This document shows positions 35,045 through 43,908 of a stretch of DNA of 64,000 nucleotides, in pieces. The stretch covers positions 1 through 64,000 of the forward strand of contig NZ_JACEGD010000022.1 in NCBI RefSeq assembly GCF_016031635.1, read 5' to 3'. Under the pieces are notes generated by a model. It saw only the letters and a list, made by a program, of their open reading frames with translations. It had not been told where the DNA came from and searched no databases. The translations under genes and the position numbers were made by a program. How positions within the stretch are numbered: position 1 is the first letter of the stretch; every line of letters begins with the position of its first letter. This DNA is from Bradyrhizobium diversitatis (lineage in GTDB: Bacteria; Pseudomonadota; Alphaproteobacteria; Rhizobiales; Xanthobacteraceae).

Positions 35045-35105
35045 GTCTCTTGAGATAGCGATCGCTAATGGTTGGGAGGTTGAGCAGGCTGAAATGCGGC
35101 ACCCT

Positions 35106-35735
35106 CTACGCAGCTTTCAGCGCCGGCTCCCAGAGCACAGGTGAGCGGAGTGTTCCGGTGTCGCGGACCCGGGATAGTGCGGCCGTTGAAATCTCGAGAT
35201 GGCCCGCAAGTGCCTGGGTGTTTCCCAACGTCCTTGCCTGGCCCACCCGTCGCAGGGGCCACCCGGCGCGTCGCAAAATGCGCTCCATCCGGGCATCGGT
35301 CACCGTGATAATTTCTGTCAGCTGTCTCGAAAGGCCGAATTCGATCATGCCAGCGAAGAGCTCATACGTCGCGCTAGTCAGCCCACGCATCGTTCCGCGC
35401 GCTCCAGCGTCAACATCTAGCGCGAAACGGCTGCTTTCCCAGATCGAATGATTCGCTTTAAAGGGCTGTCCATCGAGCAGCACAGGGAAGGTGTCTCGCA
35501 GCATCGTCGGTCCGGTAGATGGAAGCAGCCGAACACAGCCTTGAACGCTATAATTGCTCGATCGCTGAATCAGGTAGACAGGACCGAGTGCATCGAATTC
35601 GTCGATCTCCATGTCCCCGCTGGTCTGAACGTCCCATGCGAGTCGCTCCTTGAAGACCCTGTACCTAAGTCTGTGCATCTCACAAAGGTCTTCAGCAAAG
35701 GCTCCATAGAATTCCTGTGTGATGATCTGCATCAT
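35106..35735 (-). CDS. traI: Acyl-homoserine-lactone synthase, LuxI/TraI family
   Basis: This 209-residue protein has the LuxI invariant residues: RLRYRVFKERLAWDV (Arg, Phe, Trp), DEFDALGPVYLI (two Asp), GCVRLLPSTGPTML (Arg) and WESSRFALD (Glu, Arg). The double ATG at 35735/35732 is preceded by TTGGAGG seven bases upstream, a strong start. It makes the diffusible signal sensed by a LuxR protein; luxR is 0.8 kb away, same strand. In symbiosis-island ICEs the pair (traR/traI) controls excision and transfer. Substrate acyl chain cannot be read from sequence. Confidence 0.92.
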   Translation of the reverse strand: MMQIITQEFYGAFAEDLCEMHRLRYRVFKERLAWDVQTSGDMEIDEFDALGPVYLIQRSSNYSVQGCVRLLPSTGPTMLRDTFPVLLDGQPFKANHSIWESSRFALDVDAGARGTMRGLTSATYELFAGMIEFGLSRQLTEIITVTDARMERILRRAGWPLRRVGQARTLGNTQALAGHLEISTAALSRVRDTGTLRSPVLWEPALKAA

Positions 35736-35793
35736 GATCGTGCCTCCAAAGCCGCAGGGCGGGTATTGAAGGCGAATCATTGGGGATGCGCAG

Positions 35794-35811
35794 CCTCCTC
35801 AGTTAAGGAGG
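35794..35811. promoter_or_regulatory. Dyad upstream of luxI, possible LuxR site
   Basis: CCTCCT-CAGTTA-AGGAGG, an 18-bp element with perfect 6-bp arms, ends 59 bases before the luxI start. Spacing suits a lux-box near a -35 region, but its sequence does not resemble the fseA palindrome, and it could form an RNA hairpin instead. Confidence 0.35.
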
Positions 35812-35931
35812 GTGTGATACCGAAATCCGACGCACGCATCCGGCAACGACCCGGAATAGTAGGACCGAGCCGCGCAAGTATTTTGGTCGGCCTTCGCCCG
35901 TAGCGTCGCTGGACATCCTCAGAGCTCTATC

Positions 35932-35977
35932 GACGAGTCTTTACTGTCGGCCTAGACGAGTCTTCACTGTCGGCCTA
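35932..35977 (+). repeat. Two tandem 23-bp repeats upstream of a small gene
   Basis: The unit beginning GACGAGTCTT and ending CTGTCGGCCTA occurs at 35932-35954 and directly again at 35955-35977 with one T/C difference. It ends about 60 bases before the small gene at 36037, in the divergent region behind luxI, so it may be an operator. Confidence 0.7.
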
Positions 35978-36036
35978 TAGGGGTGGCTAGGGCTCGGGAA
36001 CGAGACCTAGAGTCTAAGGGTACATTCTATCGAGGA

Positions 36037-36282
36037 ATGACGCACACTATGCCAGAAATCTCATGGCGACGGGATGGGCTCGATTCTGGCTGGTTCATCG
36101 CTGAGGGCATCGGATCAGTCCGAAGCACGGCGAGCTACGGAAGACCAGGAGGTTGGTGGTTCCTCCCTACCTGGTTGCCTGACATTGAAGAGAACGACAT
36201 CGGACCATTCAGGACAAAAGCCGCAGCATTAAAGGAAGTCGAACGTCTGGCTGCCGCTCAAGAGCAAATCGCTCGGAATTAG
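36037..36282 (+). CDS. Small orphan protein between luxI and luxR
   Basis: The predicted protein has 81 residues (77 if the second ATG at 36049 is used). Content is ordinary soluble protein, rich in Trp and Gly (SWRRDGLDSGWFIAEG, GGWWFLPTWLPDIEEND), ending in a helical segment KAAALKEVERLAAAQ. I do not recognise the family. Codon content and the GAGG before the first ATG support a real gene. It is transcribed opposite to luxI and luxR, so it has its own promoter. Confidence 0.6.
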   Translation: MTHTMPEISWRRDGLDSGWFIAEGIGSVRSTASYGRPGGWWFLPTWLPDIEENDIGPFRTKAAALKEVERLAAAQEQIARN

Positions 36283-36509
36283 TCGCGGTTTGGCTGCTCG
36301 GGGATGATGCCGAACATCGTTGACCCTCGTTAGCTCATCTTGGTCGGCGAGCTGATGGGACTCAAGCAGATGGGCGACGCTCTGAGGACGCCAATTCTAA
36401 GTCGGGCAGACGGGCCAGTATGTCTGTGAGGGAAGCCTGGGGATCGGCGTTGTTGGGCTTTGCGGACGCGATGAGGTGTAGATGGCCGCGGCGAGCCGAC
36501 CGCCCGCAC

Positions 36510-37232
36510 CTAGGCCTTTCGACCAGCAGCAACAAAACGCGCGACTGCCTGGATCGTTGATCGAACGCCCAGCTTGGCCTTGGCGTTGTCCAGGTGAAAT
36601 GCGACCGTATGGTGAGAGATGCCCATGATGCGGCCAATCTCCCAGGAAGACTTACCCTGAGCGGCCCAATTCAAACATTGGATTTCTCGCCGAGAGAGCG
36701 TGACACCATCAATCTGATCGCGGGCAAGCAGCTTACGTTGTGCATGTGCATGGAAAGTAGTTGCTATAAAGGGAAGTACACGAGCATGCCGGCGTACGGA
36801 ACGTCCAAAGGACGCCCCCCGTTCGCTGGCAGCAAACGTGACCGCGGCAACCGCGACGCCGCTCTCGTGAATCGGAACGGTGAAGCCGCAGCGAATGCCA
36901 AATCGGGCGGCCTCCTCGAAAAGCTGACGAGCAGGCTCCGAATGTGCTTCTGGCCCCAGACCAAGGCCCCACTCAAAGGCCTTGTCCCGGCGAAGGGACT
37001 GAATAATCACGGGATCGAAGCGATGGTACTGCTGCTGGACGTAATGCGAGGTCCAGCTTGATGGATAAGTCGAAATCAGAAGCGGCTGGGTGCCTGGTCT
37101 GGAAGGCAAAACCAGGTAGGCGAAACAGCACAGATTGAGCGCGGCAGCAGTTTCAGCCATCCCCAGCCTAAGGTCGTCGACGTCAGTACTTTCAATAAGT
37201 TGATCGATGAAAGCTTGGAAAACGTAACGCAT
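36510..37232 (-). CDS. LuxR-family quorum-sensing regulator (TraR-like)
   Basis: This 240-residue protein has the autoinducer-binding domain with ISTYPSSWTSHYVQQQYHRFDPVI (conserved Trp, Tyr, Asp, Pro) and FEWG (Trp). A C-terminal GerE helix-turn-helix follows (LSRREIQCLNWAAQGKSSWEIGRIMGISHHTVAFHLDNAKAKLG, about 175-220). AGAAGGACA before the ATG at 37232 supports this start; an upstream in-frame extension to 37283 is unlikely. It should bind the signal made by the neighbouring LuxI and activate transfer genes; the palindrome upstream of fseA is the likeliest target. The 456 bases between this gene and ald hold nothing I recognise. Confidence 0.9.
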   Translation of the reverse strand: MRYVFQAFIDQLIESTDVDDLRLGMAETAAALNLCCFAYLVLPSRPGTQPLLISTYPSSWTSHYVQQQYHRFDPVIIQSLRRDKAFEWGLGLGPEAHSEPARQLFEEAARFGIRCGFTVPIHESGVAVAAVTFAASERGASFGRSVRRHARVLPFIATTFHAHAQRKLLARDQIDGVTLSRREIQCLNWAAQGKSSWEIGRIMGISHHTVAFHLDNAKAKLGVRSTIQAVARFVAAGRKA

Positions 37233-37688
37233 TGTCCTTCTCGCTGCAGGCACTCGGAAAATACGCGTTTGACTGCGCCTCAATCAGAATATTCACATAA
37301 CGGGTTCATACGCTTTGACACCTCGTGGCGCACGGACAACGCCAGTGACGTGTTTCAGGATAATGCGCGAACGCGGCGAATTCTGATCGCTTGCCTCCAA
37401 TGATGAGATCAAGTCGGTTCAGGTCAAGTAGGGCTCGATATCTTGTGATTGTTTTGATGCGGCGTGCTACCGCCGCGCGACGCAACGGTAAATAGCTTCC
37501 GCTCGACACGAGAATTCGCTCCGGTGATCCACCACTTGCGGCGGCTCATCGAGGGGTGCTCGTTCGCTTCTTTGAAATCCTGCGTGATCGCATAAAGAAT
37601 CGCGGAATTTCAGCGCGACTTGGCTCCACTTTCGTAAGTTTGCACCGCGATTCCCACTAGAAGGGGGCGGTCCAAGAGGAGATTCCAA

Positions 37689-38801
37689 ATGAAGGTCGGT
37701 GTTCCCAAGGAGATCAAGACGCACGAATACCGCGTGGGTCTAACTCCTGGGGCTGTCCGCGAATATGTGGCCGCAGGCCACAGCGTTCTGATCGAGACCG
37801 CGGCCGGTGCTGGCATCGGCGCAACCGACGACCAGTACCGCAGGGCTGGCGCCACGATTTTGGGGTCCGCTCACGATGTATTCGCATCGAGCGAGATGAT
37901 CGTAAAGGTCAAGGAGCCCCAGCCTTCGGAATGGACTCAGCTGCGAGAGAACCAGATCCTCTTCACATATCTGCATCTGGCGCCGGACCCGGAGCAGGCT
38001 AAGGGCCTCATGAAGTCCGGATGTACCGCCATTGCCTACGAGACGGTGACTGGTCCGGCTGGCGGGCTTCCGCTGCTTGCGCCAATGAGCGAGGTTGCGG
38101 GCAGGCTTGCGATCGAAGCAGCGGGTGCGGCGCTGAGGCGCTACTCAGGCGGTCGGGGGCTGTTGATCGGCGGCGTGCCCGGTGTGCAGCCGGCCCGGAT
38201 CGTTGTGATCGGAGGCGGGGTTGTTGGTGCACATGCCGCACGGATGGCGGTGGGGCTGGGTGCCGAGGTCACGATCCTCGATCGTTCGATTCCCCGGCTT
38301 CGCGAACTGGATGAACTATTCGAAGGGCGCGTTCGCACCAGGTTCTCGACCATAGAAGCCGTCGAGGAGGAAGTATTTGCAGCGGACGTTGTAATTGGGG
38401 CGGTACTCGTTCCCGGCGCCAGCGCGCCAAAGCTGGTCAGTCGCGGTATGTTGAGCTCAATGCGTAAGGGCTCCGTCATCGTGGACGTCGCCATCGATCA
38501 GGGCGGATGCTTCGAGACCTCGCGTGCGACGACCCACGCGGATCCGACCTACGAGGTGGACGGCGTCATCCATTATTGTGTCGCCAATATGCCCGGAGCT
38601 GTCCCGCTCACCTCAAGCCAGGCATTGAATAACGCCACGCTGCCCTTTGGTTTGGCTCTCGCCAACAAGGGATTTGCAGCCGTGCTCGAAAATCCGCATC
38701 TGCGCGCAGGCCTCAATGTCTATCGGGGCCGGCTAACTTATAAGGCCGTGGCCGAGAGTCTGGGCCTGCCCTTCTCACCCATCGATCAGGCTGCGGCCTG
38801 A
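37689..38801 (+). CDS. ald: Alanine dehydrogenase
   Basis: This 370-residue protein, full family length, starts MKVGVPKEIKTHEYRVGLTP with the substrate residues Arg15 and Lys. It has the KVKEPQPSEW motif with the catalytic lysine, LHLAPD with the catalytic His, and the NAD-binding loop VIGGGVVGAHAARMA. Reaction: reversible deamination of L-alanine to pyruvate and ammonia with NAD. AAGAGGAGA precedes the ATG strongly. It is a single-gene unit with its own terminator. In rhizobia alanine metabolism matters in bacteroid nitrogen exchange (established topic; relevance here inferred). Confidence 0.95.
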   Translation: MKVGVPKEIKTHEYRVGLTPGAVREYVAAGHSVLIETAAGAGIGATDDQYRRAGATILGSAHDVFASSEMIVKVKEPQPSEWTQLRENQILFTYLHLAPDPEQAKGLMKSGCTAIAYETVTGPAGGLPLLAPMSEVAGRLAIEAAGAALRRYSGGRGLLIGGVPGVQPARIVVIGGGVVGAHAARMAVGLGAEVTILDRSIPRLRELDELFEGRVRTRFSTIEAVEEEVFAADVVIGAVLVPGASAPKLVSRGMLSSMRKGSVIVDVAIDQGGCFETSRATTHADPTYEVDGVIHYCVANMPGAVPLTSSQALNNATLPFGLALANKGFAAVLENPHLRAGLNVYRGRLTYKAVAESLGLPFSPIDQAAA

Positions 38802-38841
38802 TCCCCAGAGGCTCCTTAGGGGGCGTTTTCCTCCCTGACTT

Positions 38842-38870
38842 GGGCCACTCCTTCGGAGTGGCCCTTTTTT
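38842..38870 (+). terminator. Rho-independent terminator of ald
   Basis: GGGCCACTCC-TTC-GGAGTGGCCC (10-bp perfect stem, three-base loop) followed by six T. The strongest terminator in the window, 40 bases after the ald stop. Confidence 0.95.
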
Positions 38871-39044
38871 CGAGCAGAGATGGCGCAACTCCGCGCAAGA
38901 CAGCGTGACTTGCCCTCGAAGCTGCTATTCACATACTCATCAGCGGTGACGGGCCGCCGCGCGTCGGCATCAGGCCTGAATACCCTTCGCGCCCGAGCGT
39001 CACCGGTTGCGACGGGATCGGGCCGCTGCCGAACCGGATCATAC

Positions 39045-39638
39045 CTATCCGGCGATTGCCCAGCGGGCCTCCGTCAGGCGCAAGAAGTTCATAAGCAGCA
39101 CGTGCCCTTGTTCCGTGAGTATCGATTCCGGATGAAACTGCACGCCAAATGTTGGTTGGAAACGGTGTGCGAGCGCCATGACCTCGCCTTCGTCCGAACG
39201 CGCCGTCACCGTGAGATGCGGCGCGCATGCCTCATCGAGCTCAACAACAAGAGAGTGATAGCGCCCAACGCGAAGTGGAGACGGGAGCTCCTTGAATAGC
39301 CCTCGACCGTCGTGCGTTACAGTGGAGGACCGACCATGCATAGGGCGACGTGCACGGGCCACGCTGCCGCCGAAAACGCTCCCAATACACTGGTGTCCGA
39401 GGCAAATGCCGAGAAGTGGTACGCGACCTGAAAGCTCGCGAACGACGGCGGTGGATATTCCGGCCTCAAGTGGAGTGCAGGGACCGGGCGAGATGACCAC
39501 TGCGCGCGGCTTCAGGCCAACAAGGTCCGTGACGCTGATCACGTCGTTCCGGACCACCTCCGCCTCCTCACCAAGATTGCGGAAATAGCGGGCAATGTTG
39601 AAGACGAAGGAGTCGTAGTTGTCGATGATGACAATCAA
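39045..39638 (-). CDS. pabA: Glutamine amidotransferase component of aminodeoxychorismate synthase
   Basis: This 197-residue class-I glutamine amidotransferase starts MIVIIDNYDSFVFNIARYF. The nucleophile is in LLGICLGHQCIG, and the His/Glu pair in FGVQFHPESILTEQG. Such proteins supply ammonia to PabB or TrpE. The ATG overlaps the pabB stop (ATGA), so the two are coupled. PabA rather than TrpG is preferred because of its partner's motif, but amphibolic use cannot be excluded. Confidence 0.88.
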   Translation of the reverse strand: MIVIIDNYDSFVFNIARYFRNLGEEAEVVRNDVISVTDLVGLKPRAVVISPGPCTPLEAGISTAVVRELSGRVPLLGICLGHQCIGSVFGGSVARARRPMHGRSSTVTHDGRGLFKELPSPLRVGRYHSLVVELDEACAPHLTVTARSDEGEVMALAHRFQPTFGVQFHPESILTEQGHVLLMNFLRLTEARWAIAG

Positions 39639-41215
39639 GATACACCGGTTCGTTCAGCACGAAACGCATCGAAGATGCGCTCCGCCTTGGCGAGCGTCTC
39701 CTCGTATTCGGCCTCGGGGTCCGACATCGCCGTTATCCCGCTGCCTGCATGAAAGACAGCCGCATCGCCGTCGATCGTTACAGTGCGAATCGCAATGTTT
39801 GTATCCATCTGGCCGTTAAAGCCGATGAAGCCGATCGCTCCGCAATAGACCTCGCGTGCCACACGCTCGATTTCCGCTATGATTTCCATCGAGCGCACCT
39901 TTGGCGCTCCGGTAATGGAGCCGCCGGGAAAGCAAGCGCGAAGCAAGGTAACGGCGTCCTGGTCTCCTGCAAGTTCACCCGTAACGACCGACACGAGGTG
40001 GTGCACCGAGGCATAGGATTCGAGGTCGCACAGTGCTGGAACCTCGACCGAAGGCGCAGTGCAGACACGCGACAGATCGTTGCGTAGGAGGTCGACGATC
40101 ATGACGTTCTCGGCGCGGTCCTTTTCAGACGCAACGAGCATTTCAGCTCGGCGTTTGTCTTCCTTCCAATCAGCGGAACGCGCGATCGTGCCCTTGATGG
40201 GGCGCGTTTCGACCCGGCCTCCGCCAAGCTTTAGAAAGCGCTCCGGTGAGCTCGATGCGACTGTCAGCTTGCCATAGCGCAGGAGCGCGCCAAAGGGTGC
40301 GGGGTTTGATGATCGTAGCTGGCAGTAGAAGGTGAGGGGGTCGAAGGAAGTCGGCACCCTGGCGCTGAAGCGCTGCGCAATGTTGGCTTGGAAGACGTCT
40401 CCGGCCAGAATCAAGCGGATGACGCACTTGACGGCTGCAATATAGTCATCGCGGCTGAAGTTCGAATGCCAGGCGCCCACGGTGCCGGAGGATGCATCCC
40501 GCGGCGTCTCTGCGCGGGCAAGCAGAGAGGCCAATTCGTCAGCTCGGCGCTGTGCACGCTCTACGCGACGTATAGGATCCTGCTCCGGCCATCCGGTCGA
40601 AGCGATCCAGCATTTATTGTGCCGGTGGTCGTAGCTCACGACTACGTCATAGAAATGCAGGAGCGATTGGGGCAAACCCTGGCCGGGACTTACGGGCGTC
40701 GGCAAGTGCTCTAACGTCCTGTTTAGATCGTAAGCAAGGAAGCCGGCCGCGCCTCCCTGGAACGGGGGCAGATCGGAGCGATGCTCTTGCGAATAGTCGG
40801 CGAGAAGGGCACGAAGAGCTTCCCACGGGTCGCCCTCAAGTGCCTCTCCGTTCCAACTCGCCTGTCCGTCCGCGACCATAAAGGTACCGAAGGGGTCGCA
40901 GCTCAGATATGAATAACGGCCGAGCGATTCATGCGTTGCCGCGCTATCGAGAAACGTAAGCTGCGGTCGATGCGCCAAACGTCGCATCGCCGTGACGGGG
41001 GCGATCCACTGCAGCTCGCGGACGTGCACTGGGCTGTCAATCACCGATGAACTTGCGTGCTGTGAGATGTGCTCAGATTGTGATCCCGACGCAACCGAGA
41101 GGTGCCCGTCTGGGACCCGGAGACCATCGAGGCCGACTGTCAGGCTAGCCCCTGCCAGTCGGCTCGAGGCGGCGAGCGACTTGACCTGTTGCTGCCATTG
41201 AGGCGAAGCGCGCAT
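39635..41215 (-). CDS. pabB: Aminodeoxychorismate synthase component I (PabB-like)
   Basis: This protein has about 526 residues from the ATG at 41215. The chorismate-binding domain includes FQANIAQRFSA, SPERFLKLGGGRVETRPIKGT, DRAENVMIVDLLRNDLSRV, PGGSITGAPKVRSMEIIAEIE and GIGFIG-like (GAIGFIGF). The PIKGT lysine (about residue 341) forms an enzyme-substrate link in PabB enzymes, whereas anthranilate synthases have PIAGT; hence p-aminobenzoate/folate branch rather than tryptophan. The start is uncertain: the first 45 residues lie within or near the overlapping Dabb gene and look unconserved, and the ribosome-binding site is poor. Confidence 0.85.
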   Translation of the reverse strand: MRASPQWQQQVKSLAASSRLAGASLTVGLDGLRVPDGHLSVASGSQSEHISQHASSSVIDSPVHVRELQWIAPVTAMRRLAHRPQLTFLDSAATHESLGRYSYLSCDPFGTFMVADGQASWNGEALEGDPWEALRALLADYSQEHRSDLPPFQGGAAGFLAYDLNRTLEHLPTPVSPGQGLPQSLLHFYDVVVSYDHRHNKCWIASTGWPEQDPIRRVERAQRRADELASLLARAETPRDASSGTVGAWHSNFSRDDYIAAVKCVIRLILAGDVFQANIAQRFSARVPTSFDPLTFYCQLRSSNPAPFGALLRYGKLTVASSSPERFLKLGGGRVETRPIKGTIARSADWKEDKRRAEMLVASEKDRAENVMIVDLLRNDLSRVCTAPSVEVPALCDLESYASVHHLVSVVTGELAGDQDAVTLLRACFPGGSITGAPKVRSMEIIAEIERVAREVYCGAIGFIGFNGQMDTNIAIRTVTIDGDAAVFHAGSGITAMSDPEAEYEETLAKAERIFDAFRAERTGVS

Positions 41216-41504
41216 CCGTTGATACGCTGTAATCGGCCGCAAACCGCAGCTCGCGGAGCGGTCGCACCCGGCTAATCGAGTCCTGATATAGCTCATGAGC
41301 CTTGTAGGCTGCGAGTTCCCTCTCGTTGTCGAACTCACCGTAGACCACAACGTCGATATCGTTGCCGAACTGGTCAGTCTTGCGATTGCGACCAACCTCC
41401 AGCAGGCGTGCATGTGGGATTGTGGCGAGAATTGACAGGCCTTCGACCATTTCGTCGATCCGGGCCTTATCCTTGGCGGTAAACAAAACGATGTGACGAA
41501 TCAT
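41145..41504 (-). CDS. Dabb (stress-responsive A/B barrel) domain protein
   Basis: This 119-residue protein begins MIRHIVLFTAKDKARIDEMVEGL and contains VVYGEFDNERELAAYKAHELYQ, the dimeric alpha/beta-barrel (Dabb) pattern of about 95 residues. Small Dabb proteins include cyclases and decarboxylases of aromatic or polyketide compounds as well as stress proteins; the substrate is unknown here. Its 3' end overlaps the chosen pabB start by 71 bases, pointing to translational coupling and a possible role on a chorismate-derived product (inference). Confidence 0.78.
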   Translation of the reverse strand: MIRHIVLFTAKDKARIDEMVEGLSILATIPHARLLEVGRNRKTDQFGNDIDVVVYGEFDNERELAAYKAHELYQDSISRVRPLRELRFAADYSVSTDARFASMAATGQVARRLEPTGRG

Positions 41505-42447
41505 GAATGGCCCCGGGTTGATATCGCAAGTAGGCGCATAACTATCTTGGCATTGTGCCCACTGCAACATTGCCGCAGCGCGTCGCAATCGCCGCCATGG
41601 CTTCGCTGCTGGAGCTTCTGCCCGTGGTCACGCGAGCTCCATCGACGGCGTGTGGCCGCAGTCCAGGCCCAGCGGCCAGCGCGCACGCTTCCGATCGCAC
41701 GGCGTGAGCCTCCGGCACTCAGGTCATGGTGCCTCCGTGTCAGGATGAAACCGCCCTCAAACCCAGCCACACGCCATCGGTCTTGCAGCTCTCCTTGTTG
41801 GGATCTCCGCAGACCATAGGTGCCGCGTGAATTCGTCGTTCGGCCATGCGCTTAGCGGTAGTCACCAACACAACCCGGCTCTCCCGGGGGGCAATAGCCG
41901 CTGATGAGGTGCAACCCACATCGGCGTTTTTGGGGCGGTTGATGGTCGCGGCACGTGAGCGCTCCAGTTTTGTAGAGACGAATCGCGATCGGGCGGCCCG
42001 GCGTGGGCAGCTCGCTCGCGATGTCGTCCTCGATAGGCCCGGTCGCGCGCAGCCACTCTAGCAGTTGCAGAAACAGCTTTGGGCGACCGATCTGCGATCG
42101 GGCTGGGCTGGCGGGATGTCAGCCGATCGTCCCTCTGCGATACGGCCGCTATGCCCGGCCCAAGAGCCGATTTTTACGATGAACTTCTGCGCCAAGTAGG
42201 GAAGCGTCGCATGATGTATGCGCTGGCGAGGAGGAGATTGACGAAGTTCTTCTAAAATAAAGAGATAAACTTTGCGCTTATCGACGGTGCCCCGATCGGA
42301 AGGGGCGCAGGTCAAGGTCAAGGCAACGAGTGCAGGCGGAAATGGATGCCGAAGCGCGACGCGGGATTGAGCTACGTCGCGCCCCGCCACCCGTCGCGAG
42401 CCTGCGCCCTCCAACGCGAATGGGAGATGCAGGAATTGGAGACGGAC
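41505..42447. other. Long stretch without a recognised gene
   Basis: These 943 bases carry several short open frames (for example 41846-42061 on the plus strand) with no family resemblance and no good ribosome-binding site. The promoter for the Dabb-pabB-pabA unit should lie at its left end. I see no tRNA or clear repeat. Confidence 0.4.
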
Positions 42448-42633
42448 ATGTCCAAAGAACATCAAAAACTTCAGCGCAACACCGTCAAGCGGTGCGCCAT
42501 TTGCGCCGGAAAGTTTGGCCTTATTCGTTACTACTCTTCGCGAACCGCCCTCTGCTCAAAGAGGTGCGTTGAGCACTTCAAGTCCCGTTGCGAAGCGGAC
42601 AGCAATTGGTTACGGCGATTACCCGCCGCCTGA
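42448..42633 (+). CDS. Small Cys-pair (zinc-knuckle-like) protein 1
   Basis: This 61-residue basic protein has the pattern C-x2-C-x16-C-x3-C (CAICAGKF ... LCSKRCVEHF), fit for one zinc. GGAGACGGAC before the ATG is a good ribosome-binding site. The same cysteine pattern occurs in the next gene, suggesting a family of small metal-binding proteins. The function is unknown. Confidence 0.65.
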   Translation: MSKEHQKLQRNTVKRCAICAGKFGLIRYYSSRTALCSKRCVEHFKSRCEADSNWLRRLPAA

Positions 42634-42797
42634 GCGGTCACCAGCGGCTCACACAGCCCCGGAACCCCGGAGGACGCGCCTCTACTCCGGCCCGGAGTGC
42701 CGCACGTTTACTGCGGCACCGAAATCATTGACGTCGATTAGCGCGCGACAATCTCGCGAACTGCGCACCGATTGCTCCGAAGGCGTGGATATCCCTC

Positions 42798-43193
42798 ATG
42801 AAGTTCGTATTGGTCAATCACAGGGCCCCGCTTAACAGGCCGGCCTGCTCCGCGTGCGCGGAAGTTCTCGGCACCGGATACCTGCGGGACGTGTCGACGC
42901 AGACGCCCTACTGTGATTACGATTGCTACCTTCGCGATGAAGCCAGGAGCCTGTTCATGCCTTGGCTCAAAACGTCATGTGCCGAGGCAGATTCCTCGAA
43001 CCTTCCGGCCTCGCCGCTCCAGCTCATGACGTCGTTTGCCGCAGCATCCTGCTTGTATTCGATGTCACTTGCAGCCTTGCGGATGGGGGAGCTCATGGCC
43101 GTAGAGCTGTCCAACACTGTGCGCGAGGGAACATGGACGTTTGGTCCGCCCCCGTGGCGGGGTTACGGAGGTGGCCCCAGCCCACCGCAATGA
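42798..43193 (+). CDS. Cys-pair protein 2 with helical tail
   Basis: This 131-residue protein's N-terminal part has CSAC-x18-C-x3-C (CSACAEVLG ... YCDYDC), spaced nearly as in the 61-residue neighbour. A helical middle (LQLMTSFAAASCLYSMSLAALRMGELMAVE, weakly hydrophobic) and a Gly/Pro-rich end follow. It is not recognised. The two genes lie 165 bases apart on the same strand and may be one unit. Confidence 0.55.
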   Translation: MKFVLVNHRAPLNRPACSACAEVLGTGYLRDVSTQTPYCDYDCYLRDEARSLFMPWLKTSCAEADSSNLPASPLQLMTSFAAASCLYSMSLAALRMGELMAVELSNTVREGTWTFGPPPWRGYGGGPSPPQ

Positions 43194-43272
43194 GGTCCGC
43201 CGAGCTTGATGCGTCGATACAGATACCAAGAAGCAGCTCCGTTATTGCAAGCTGGTTTCAGGAACAACCAAA

Positions 43273-43704
43273 ATGGCGGAGCATAGCTTCTGGCGCTTCT
43301 CGCGAACCTTGCATCGCGCGATCAATGACCGGCATCTTGACGACATCGAAGCCCTCTTGGACGAGGAGGTCGACTGGACCCTCTATGGTCCGATCGACAT
43401 GTTTCCATTTCTCGGGGCTCGGCATGGCAAGCACGCCGTGCTCGACGTCATCCGGGAGATCTCTGACAATGTCCAGGTCCGCCGTTTCGATCGCGAGACC
43501 ACAATGCTCGGCATCGATTCCGCAGCCTCTATGCTGCGCTGTTCTCTGACGGTGCGGCAATCCGACAAGTCCATCTCGCTACGCGCGGCGCAGTTCGCTC
43601 GGTTCAAAGGCAGCCGGCTCGTCAGCATGCGTGTACTCGTCGATACCTTTGATCTCATCGAGCAGGCACTCGGCCGGCAAATTCATCTCCCGAAGATGAC
43701 ATGA
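43273..43704 (+). CDS. NTF2-like / SnoaL-like protein
   Basis: This 143-residue protein has the alpha+beta cone pattern: TLHRAINDRHLDDIEALLDEEVDWTLYGPIDMFPFLGARHGKHAVLDVIREI then beta strands to VLVDTFDLIEQALG. Family members bind small hydrophobic molecules or act as isomerases or hydrolases; no specific substrate is evident. It stands convergent to bioR with a 204-base gap. Confidence 0.78.
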   Translation: MAEHSFWRFSRTLHRAINDRHLDDIEALLDEEVDWTLYGPIDMFPFLGARHGKHAVLDVIREISDNVQVRRFDRETTMLGIDSAASMLRCSLTVRQSDKSISLRAAQFARFKGSRLVSMRVLVDTFDLIEQALGRQIHLPKMT

Positions 43705-43908
43705 GGCGAGAGGCGCCGGCGGATCTCTCCCTCTCGGGATCGCCGATGGCGCGTGCGCGATGTACACGCGGGTTCCGGCGCCATGTCGACAAGACATTGT
43801 CACCCGTGCGCACGCTGCAAACGATCGCTTACGCCCAACGCGACCGCGTCTTGCATCGCCGTTGGCGATGGCGATCGCCGTCAGCGCAGCTCCTGAAGCG
43901 TCCTTCGG

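Noticed and set aside
39635..41215. Anthranilate synthase (trpE) annotation
   Set aside because: The catalytic-site motif is PIKGT, the PabB form, instead of PIAGT; the aminodeoxychorismate role is preferred, though assays would settle it.
41846..42061. 71-codon plus frame in the gap after the Dabb gene
   Set aside because: No ribosome-binding site, no recognisable composition, and other frames are equally open.
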